Assembly (NCBI GenBank): GCA_000435595.1 | Contig: FR895420.1 | Coordinates: 1-12,073 of the forward strand | Direction of reading: 5' to 3' | DNA from: Firmicutes bacterium CAG:882 | GTDB lineage: Bacteria; Bacillota; Clostridia; Lachnospirales; Lachnospiraceae | Length of the DNA stretch: 12,073 bases | In this document: piece by piece, positions 7,581 through 12,073 of the stretch | How positions within the stretch are numbered: position 1 is the first letter of the stretch | How the letters are laid out: each line of letters begins with the position of its first letter | Made by a program: the position numbers and the translations under genes | The notes under the pieces: generated by a model | The model's input: the letters and a program-made list of their open reading frames with translations, nothing else | Told to the model about the DNA's origin: nothing | Databases searched by the model: none

Positions 7581-9074
7581 ATGTGGAGATTCTTTTCGGC
7601 AGAGTATGCGTATTGCAAAGAATTTGTTGCTTTTTTCAATTTGAAAAAACGAATGTCAGAATCACATTTTCAGATATTTTCGGGAAAGACATCACAGGGA
7701 ATTGAGCTTGAACTGGTAATAACGGGCAATACTCCGGTGAAAGCCGCGATGGCTGCAGGGTATGTTATGTCCGGTGCTGCAGTATATGAGGATGATGTGT
7801 GCGTGTGCATAGAACAAGGCGGTGACGGGGAGTGCTGTGGTATATGTTCGGAGATATATGACGGTTATTCAGACAGATATTTTTATCCGGATATCTGTCC
7901 TGTGCATCAGTATGATGAGTATAGTTCATCAAATGTGATTTTTGCGGCATGGTATGAATCACTCAATTCATTTTATATGCAGCATCAGCTTGTGTTTTTC
8001 AGATGCAGTGGTGTATGGACAGGGAAATTCTGCCGGTTTATGGATGATTTTTGGAGGGTGTATGGAACAAGACACCCTTTTCATCATGTATATGTGGAGA
8101 GAAAGCTGAAGGACGGTTATGATGTGGATGCCGTTGTAAAGAGACTTAATGGCAGCAGGCTTGTGTGGATAAATCATTATAAGGATATTTTTAACAGAAA
8201 ATCACAGAGTCTTAAATATCAGAAGATGTCGCCGGCTCTTATACTTGCAAAAAAGGAAGGACAGCTTATATATGACGGTTCGAGGGAATGTCAGAATTTT
8301 GGAAATGAACATTTTTACTATACAAGCTGTATGATGAACTGCCTTTTTGACTGTGAGTACTGTTATCTTCAGGGAATGTATCCGTCGGCGGACGTGGTTA
8401 TTTTTATGAACATAGAGGATATATTTGATGAGGTTGACAGACTGCTTTACGAGCATGAGGTGTATCTGTGCGTATCCTATGATACAGACCTGATTGCACT
8501 TGAAGCGATAACGGGATATTGCAGAAGATGGATTGAATATGCACGGGGAAAACAGGGACTTACAATAGAAATTCGCACAAAGGCATCAATTCAGGACAGT
8601 TTTATCCAAGACCTCACAAAAAAAGAATGTGAAAATATTATCTTTGCTTTTACTTTGTCTACGGACATGATACAGTTGTTGTATGAGCACAATACGCCGT
8701 CTGTGTATGCAAGAATCGAATCAATCTTCAGAACAGCGGAAAGAGGGCTTAATGTGAGAGTATGCTTTGATCCGATAATGATGTTGGGAGATGCAGACGA
8801 GAACAGGAAAGCATACGATGATGTGATTGAGAAGCTGTTTGACAGGCTTGGTGATTGTGAACTGTATGATGTAAGCTTAGGTGAGTTCAGGGTGCCGTGT
8901 GATTACCTGAAGCGTATGAGGAAGCGAAGAAACGATTCAAGGCTGTTAGCTTACCACTTTCAGATTGTTGATGGGAGTGCATGCTGCGGCGATGAAGGAA
9001 TTGAACTTGTCGACTATGTAGAGCAAAGGCTTGAGAGCCATGTAACGCATGAAAAAATATATCGTTGGAGATAG
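7581..9074 (+). CDS. SPL-family radical SAM protein with an extra N-terminal region
   Basis: Residues 164-497 look like a complete spore photoproduct lyase family protein. These are radical S-adenosylmethionine enzymes; the founding member repairs the spore photoproduct (a thymine dimer) in DNA. Seen here are HPFHHVYVE at the family's usual N-terminus, then CQNFGNEHFYYTSC and the cluster motif Cys254-x3-Cys258-x2-Cys261 followed by YLQ. Cys250 sits four residues before it. Next come CVSYDTDLIALE (Cys297, possibly equivalent to the hydrogen-donor cysteine of Bacillus SplB), FAFTLS, CFDPIM and YLKRMRKRR. Residues 1-163 are extra, contain nine cysteines (including CCGIC, 85-89), and weakly resemble FdhD; their role is unknown. 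The gene abuts the aldo/keto reductase stop with only a weak GAGG (7566-7569) as ribosome binding site, suggesting coupled translation. ATG 7653 is a possible alternative start. Whether its substrate is the spore photoproduct is not shown. Confidence 0.85.
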   Translation: MWRFFSAEYAYCKEFVAFFNLKKRMSESHFQIFSGKTSQGIELELVITGNTPVKAAMAAGYVMSGAAVYEDDVCVCIEQGGDGECCGICSEIYDGYSDRYFYPDICPVHQYDEYSSSNVIFAAWYESLNSFYMQHQLVFFRCSGVWTGKFCRFMDDFWRVYGTRHPFHHVYVERKLKDGYDVDAVVKRLNGSRLVWINHYKDIFNRKSQSLKYQKMSPALILAKKEGQLIYDGSRECQNFGNEHFYYTSCMMNCLFDCEYCYLQGMYPSADVVIFMNIEDIFDEVDRLLYEHEVYLCVSYDTDLIALEAITGYCRRWIEYARGKQGLTIEIRTKASIQDSFIQDLTKKECENIIFAFTLSTDMIQLLYEHNTPSVYARIESIFRTAERGLNVRVCFDPIMMLGDADENRKAYDDVIEKLFDRLGDCELYDVSLGEFRVPCDYLKRMRKRRNDSRLLAYHFQIVDGSACCGDEGIELVDYVEQRLESHVTHEKIYRWR

Positions 9075-9079
9075 CAGAT

Positions 9080-9790
9080 ATGAAAAAGGTAATTGTTACC
9101 GGAGCATCAAGCGGAATAGGAGAAGCAATAGCATCAGCACTTGTAAGTGCAGGGCATGAGGTGTACGGCATCGGAAGAAAATATGATAAGAGCAGCAGAT
9201 TGCTTGAGAATCCATTATTTTATCCTCATGTATGTGACTTGAAAAGGCACACAGATGTTGAAAAAGAGATTAAGCTTATAAAGGAAGAAGCGGATGGCAT
9301 TGATATTTTGGTAAACTGCGCAGGTGCAGGGTACTTCGGACCCCATGAGCAGATTAATCCTGACCGCCTGCATGAGATGGTTGCAGTGAATGTTGAAGCG
9401 CCGATAATTATTGCTGGACTGCTGCTTAGGGATATGAAAAAAAAAGGTGGAATGATAATAAACATATCCTCCGTTACGGCAAAGAAGACAAACACCTACG
9501 GCTGTGCTTACGGTGCGACTAAGGCTGCGCTTACAAGCTTTGGAGAAAGCCTTTTTGATGAAACAAGAAAGTACGGGGTTAAGGTTGTGAATATTCATCC
9601 TGATATGACGGCATCGCATTTTTACAGAAATGCTGATTTTACGGCATGCGATGAGGAAGATTTCAGACTTGAGCCGGAAGAGATTGCCGATTGTGTGATG
9701 GATGTTATTAATATGCGTGAGGGTGCGGTCATAACAGACATTACCATAAAGCCTCAAAAGCATGGAATAAAAAGAGAGAAAAGATATTAA
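9080..9790 (+). CDS. short-chain dehydrogenase/reductase
   Basis: This is a classical Rossmann-fold NAD(P)-dependent oxidoreductase of 236 residues. It shows the cofactor motif TGASSGIG (7-14), an arginine after the second strand (GIGRK, Arg33) that favours NADP, the NCAGAG form of the NAG motif (79-84), Asn104, and the catalytic Ser131, Tyr144 and Lys148 (YGATK). The C-terminus lacks the usual GG-type end of the KduD/FabG group, so it belongs to the shorter DltE/YqjQ-like group with unknown substrate. I chose ATG 9080, nine bases after GGAG (9067-9070), rather than the in-frame TTG at 9065. It starts five bases after the radical SAM stop, and its ribosome binding site lies inside that gene, so the two are probably translationally coupled and may work together. 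Confidence 0.9.
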   Translation: MKKVIVTGASSGIGEAIASALVSAGHEVYGIGRKYDKSSRLLENPLFYPHVCDLKRHTDVEKEIKLIKEEADGIDILVNCAGAGYFGPHEQINPDRLHEMVAVNVEAPIIIAGLLLRDMKKKGGMIINISSVTAKKTNTYGCAYGATKAALTSFGESLFDETRKYGVKVVNIHPDMTASHFYRNADFTACDEEDFRLEPEEIADCVMDVINMREGAVITDITIKPQKHGIKREKRY

Positions 9791-9805
9791 AGGAGAGTGT
9801 ATGAA

Positions 9806-10567
9806 ATGATACTTGATATGTTCAGTCTTAAAGGTAAGACGGCAATAGTGACCGGTGCTAATACCGGGTTAGGACAGGGAATGTGCGTTGCACTAGCTGA
9901 GGCGGGGGCGGATATCGCAGGAGTTGCCAGAAGAGACTGCGATGAGACGAAAAAGCTTGTTGAGGAGGCAGGAGCACGCTTTTTACAAGTCAAGGCTGAT
10001 TTATCGTCAATGGAGCCAATAGATGAGATTATAAAAAGTGCGGTGGAAGAATTCGGACATATAGATATTCTTGTAAACAACGCGGGTATAATTAAGAGAA
10101 ATGATGCCATTGATTATACTGAGGAGGATTGGGATTCTGTGGTATTTTTAAACCAGAAATTTACCTTCTTTTTATGTCAGGCGGCAGCAAAGCAGTTCAT
10201 AGCTCAGAAGAGCGGCGGCAAGATAATAAATATTGCTTCAATGCTGTCATATCAGGGCGGAATCAGAGTTCCTTCATATACGGCAAGTAAGAGTGCTGTT
10301 CTTGGACTTACAAGGGCAATGGCAAACGAATGGGCAAAGTATGATATAAATGTGAACGGAATTGCACCTGGATATATGGCAACCAACAATACACAGGCGT
10401 TGAGAAACGATGACGATAGAAGCGATGAGATTTTATCACGTATTCCGGCGGGACGCTGGGGAACTCCGTCAGATATGGCGGGTGCTGTTGTATACCTTGC
10501 TTCTTCTGCATCTGATTATGTCAACGGATTTACGCTTGCTGTTGACGGAGGATGGCTTGCAAGATAG
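9806..10567 (+). CDS. kduD: 2-dehydro-3-deoxy-D-gluconate 5-dehydrogenase
   Basis: KduD interconverts 2,5-diketo-3-deoxygluconate and 2-keto-3-deoxygluconate with NAD(H) in the breakdown of unsaturated uronates from pectin and similar polymers. The 253 residues equal the length of E. coli KduD, and the sequence follows it closely from memory: MILDMFSLKGK start, TGANTGLGQGM cofactor loop, FGHIDILVNNAG, IINIASMLS with Ser145, SYTASKS with Tyr158 and Lys162, INVNGIAPGYMATNNTQ, IPAGRWGTPSD and the end DYVNGFTLAVDGGWLAR. The start ATG 9806 fits both this alignment and AGGAGAG at 9791-9797; the in-frame GTG at 9797 overlaps the ribosome binding site and is rejected. It is last in the four-gene run, 15 bases after the preceding gene. 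No kduI, kdgK or polysaccharide lyase gene is in the window. No clear terminator follows. Confidence 0.94.
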   Translation: MILDMFSLKGKTAIVTGANTGLGQGMCVALAEAGADIAGVARRDCDETKKLVEEAGARFLQVKADLSSMEPIDEIIKSAVEEFGHIDILVNNAGIIKRNDAIDYTEEDWDSVVFLNQKFTFFLCQAAAKQFIAQKSGGKIINIASMLSYQGGIRVPSYTASKSAVLGLTRAMANEWAKYDINVNGIAPGYMATNNTQALRNDDDRSDEILSRIPAGRWGTPSDMAGAVVYLASSASDYVNGFTLAVDGGWLAR

Positions 10568-10594
10568 AAATTGTTGTAAAAATTCCATAATTGT

Positions 10595-10624
10595 TTGACA
10601 CCTTAGATGAAAATATGGTAAAAT
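10595..10624 (+). promoter_or_regulatory. sigma-A promoter of the DUF3048 lipoprotein gene
   Basis: A perfect -35 box TTGACA (10595-10600) and TAAAAT (10619-10624) are 18 bases apart, with TG at 10616-10617 as an extended -10. The architecture matches the nifJ promoter. Transcription should start near 10631, giving a leader of about 70 bases. The leader holds a direct repeat TTTACAG (10634-10640 and 10661-10667) around a weak CACAT/ATGTG hairpin. Confidence 0.78.
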
Positions 10625-10701
10625 ATTCGCAAGTTTACAGCACATTAGACAAATATGTGTTTTACAGACAACAATTTTAAATTATATCCGGGGAGGATGT
10701 T

Positions 10702-11934
10702 ATGATTAAGAGACAATTAATCGGAAAAGCAGCTATTGCTATAACTGCTGCAATGGTAATGCTTTCAGGCTGTGGCAAGGATGCCGACACTGACGCAACA
10801 GAGGGCAGCATATCAGAGAACACAACGACAGCTGAGAGTTCAACAAGTTCTGAGAATGGGACTAAGGGTGACACTAAGGGCGATGATAAGACTGATGGTG
10901 AAAAAAAACCTGTGACAGAGAAGGTTGAGAATGGCTTTCCTTCTTATACATCTGATACAAGTCTTGTTCCGACAGGAGAGACTGTGAGAAGCTTTCTCAC
11001 GGGAGAGTGGATTAACGATACGGTAGGTTATCGCAGACCGCTTGCCGTGATGATTAATAATATTGATGCCGGGCTTCCGCAGAGTGGAATAAGCAAGGCT
11101 GATGTTATTTTTGAAGGACAGTGTGAAGGCGGAGTTACACGTCTTATGGCAGTATTTCAGGATTATGATGATATAGATTCAATAGGCTCCATAAGAAGCT
11201 GCCGTGATTATTTTCCGTTCCTTGCGGCAGAGTATGATGCGGCATATTATCATTTTGGACAGTCTGATTTTGCACTCGAATTTTTAAGTGACCCTGAGCT
11301 CAGAGCCTTCAATGGAATGAACGGAAAGTATAATTATGTACGACGTACCGACAGAGTGTCACCACACAATGTGTTTACGACACCTGAGAATCTTGTCACT
11401 GCAATGGTCAGCAATAAGGTAACAACTTACCTTGATGAGGATTATGTTGCTCCGATGAAGTTCAGCACATCTTCCACACCGGCTGATTGTCCGGACGGGG
11501 AGAAGTGTATAACTCTTGAGACAGGATATGCATATAATAATTCGTACTTTAAGTACAATGAGAAGGACGGATTATACTATCGCTACGAATATGGAGAACC
11601 GCAGATTGATGAGATGACAGGTGAACAGATAGCTGTTGAGAATATTCTCTTTAAAATGGTTCCGGGTGAGCAGTATTGGAACGGTTCGCCGTTATATCTT
11701 CTTACGGGAGAGGGAATAGGTCTCTATGTTACCAACGGTACTGCACAGTGGATTAAGTGGAGCAAGGAGGTTGACGGTGTCAACACCAATCTCGGATGTA
11801 ATTATACCTATGGTTATGGACCTACCACATACACATATGAGGATGGAACAGAGGTTACATTTAATCAGGGCAAGACATGGGTATGTATATATGAGGAAGA
11901 GGATAAGGGCAATATAAAGATTAAGAGTAAATAA
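10702..11934 (+). CDS. yerB: DUF3048 (YerB-like) lipoprotein
   Basis: This is a predicted membrane-anchored surface lipoprotein of 410 residues. A short basic start (MIKRQ), a hydrophobic stretch and the lipobox LSGC place the lipid-modified cysteine at residue 24. Residues 25-80 are a low-complexity linker rich in Ser, Thr, Gly, Asp and Lys, with GDTKGDDK-like repeats. The rest is the two-part DUF3048 domain, with recognisable family stretches RRPLAVMINN, SKADVIFEG, EGGVTRLMAVFQ, GSIRSCRDYF and, near the end, GKTWVCIY. The function of this family is not established; it is often found in spore-forming and other Firmicutes. The start is ATG 10702, five bases after GGGAGG (10691-10696). It has its own promoter and terminator and so is probably a single-gene unit. 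Confidence 0.93.
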   Translation: MIKRQLIGKAAIAITAAMVMLSGCGKDADTDATEGSISENTTTAESSTSSENGTKGDTKGDDKTDGEKKPVTEKVENGFPSYTSDTSLVPTGETVRSFLTGEWINDTVGYRRPLAVMINNIDAGLPQSGISKADVIFEGQCEGGVTRLMAVFQDYDDIDSIGSIRSCRDYFPFLAAEYDAAYYHFGQSDFALEFLSDPELRAFNGMNGKYNYVRRTDRVSPHNVFTTPENLVTAMVSNKVTTYLDEDYVAPMKFSTSSTPADCPDGEKCITLETGYAYNNSYFKYNEKDGLYYRYEYGEPQIDEMTGEQIAVENILFKMVPGEQYWNGSPLYLLTGEGIGLYVTNGTAQWIKWSKEVDGVNTNLGCNYTYGYGPTTYTYEDGTEVTFNQGKTWVCIYEEEDKGNIKIKSK

Positions 11935-11957
11935 TCATTGACAATCATATATTGAAC

Positions 11958-12010
11958 AAAAAAACTTCGTGTTTACCGATTTAGCCGGCAGACACGAAGT
12001 TTTATTTTTA
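11958..12010 (+). terminator. strong, probably bidirectional intrinsic terminator
   Basis: AAAACTTCGTGT (11961-11972) pairs perfectly with ACACGAAGTTTT (11992-12003) over 12 bp, followed by a T-rich tail to 12009. A run of A residues (11958-11964) on the left gives a T tract on the opposite strand, so it could also stop transcription from the right. It lies 26 bases after the lipoprotein stop codon. Confidence 0.9.
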
Positions 12011-12064
12011 TGTAATACGATTCAGGTGTCAGAATATGCGTTCACAGCCTTAATATGTATATCC

Positions 12065-12073
12065 TGTTATAAT
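12065..12073 (+). promoter_or_regulatory. possible extended -10 box at the window edge
   Basis: TGTTATAAT ends the window: a perfect TATAAT (12068-12073) with TG one base before it. No good -35 box stands at the right distance. If real, it serves a + strand gene beyond the window. The other bases after 12010 show nothing else. Confidence 0.35.

Noticed and set aside
8062..8109. A good ribosome binding site (GGAGG) and ATG inside the radical SAM gene, where the SPL-type part begins
   Set aside because: The ATG is out of frame with the SPL part and reaches a stop after 15 codons. It may be a trace of an older SPL start, but no gene can be supported.
9065..9079. TTG at 9065 as start of the short-chain dehydrogenase
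   Set aside because: It overlaps the GGAG ribosome binding site that serves ATG 9080, and the family usually starts just before the first strand.
9215..9763. A 182-codon minus-strand open frame
   Set aside because: It is opposite the clearly coding short-chain dehydrogenase and has no family features. Other minus-strand frames within nifJ, the chemoreceptor and kduD were rejected for the same reason.
9797..9805. GTG at 9797 as start of kduD
   Set aside because: It is part of the ribosome binding site, and KduD proteins begin MIL as encoded from 9806.
1..12073. CRISPR array, insertion sequence, toxin-antitoxin or phage defence genes
   Set aside because: No regularly spaced repeats, transposase, integrase or paired small genes were seen anywhere in the window.

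Overview
The window looks like chromosomal DNA of a motile, anaerobic, low-GC clostridial bacterium, most likely a member of the Lachnospiraceae. The reasons are a clostridial-type pyruvate:ferredoxin oxidoreductase, ferredoxin-like redox proteins, strong AGGAGG-type ribosome binding sites, sigma-A promoters with extended -10 boxes, and an SPL-family radical SAM protein. The family-level placement is an inference from protein flavour and is not proven. Every gene I accept is on the + strand.

Layout. Positions 1-213 hold a tRNA-Trp(CCA) gene with its own promoter and terminator. Positions 211-345 hold a cluster of small hairpins that looks like an intergenic repeat. A consensus promoter and a leader hairpin then precede nifJ (467-4030), the 1187-residue pyruvate:ferredoxin oxidoreductase. 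A chemoreceptor gene (4317-6038) follows, with its own promoter and a clear terminator. The 413-base gap at 6039-6452 contains an imperfect palindrome of about 220 bp and a promoter region.

Positions 6453-10567 form a tightly packed run of four genes with gaps of 0, 5 and 15 bases. They encode an aldo/keto reductase with a two-cluster ferredoxin tail, a spore-photoproduct-lyase-family radical SAM protein with an unexplained cysteine-containing N-terminal region of about 160 residues, a short-chain dehydrogenase, and KduD (2-dehydro-3-deoxy-D-gluconate 5-dehydrogenase). A separate promoter then drives a DUF3048 (YerB-like) lipoprotein gene (10702-11934), which ends in a strong, probably bidirectional terminator.

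How the genes fit together. NifJ makes acetyl-CoA and reduced ferredoxin. The aldo/keto reductase and the radical SAM protein both carry iron-sulfur clusters and could use low-potential electrons from the same pool; this is inference. KduD belongs to uronate and pectin breakdown but stands here without the other genes of that pathway. The chemoreceptor and the lipoprotein appear to be independent units.

The item most worth a second look is the radical SAM gene: its C-terminal 334 residues look like a complete SPL-family protein, and the region in front of them weakly resembles the formate-dehydrogenase accessory protein FdhD. I saw no CRISPR array, insertion sequence, rRNA or phage gene.
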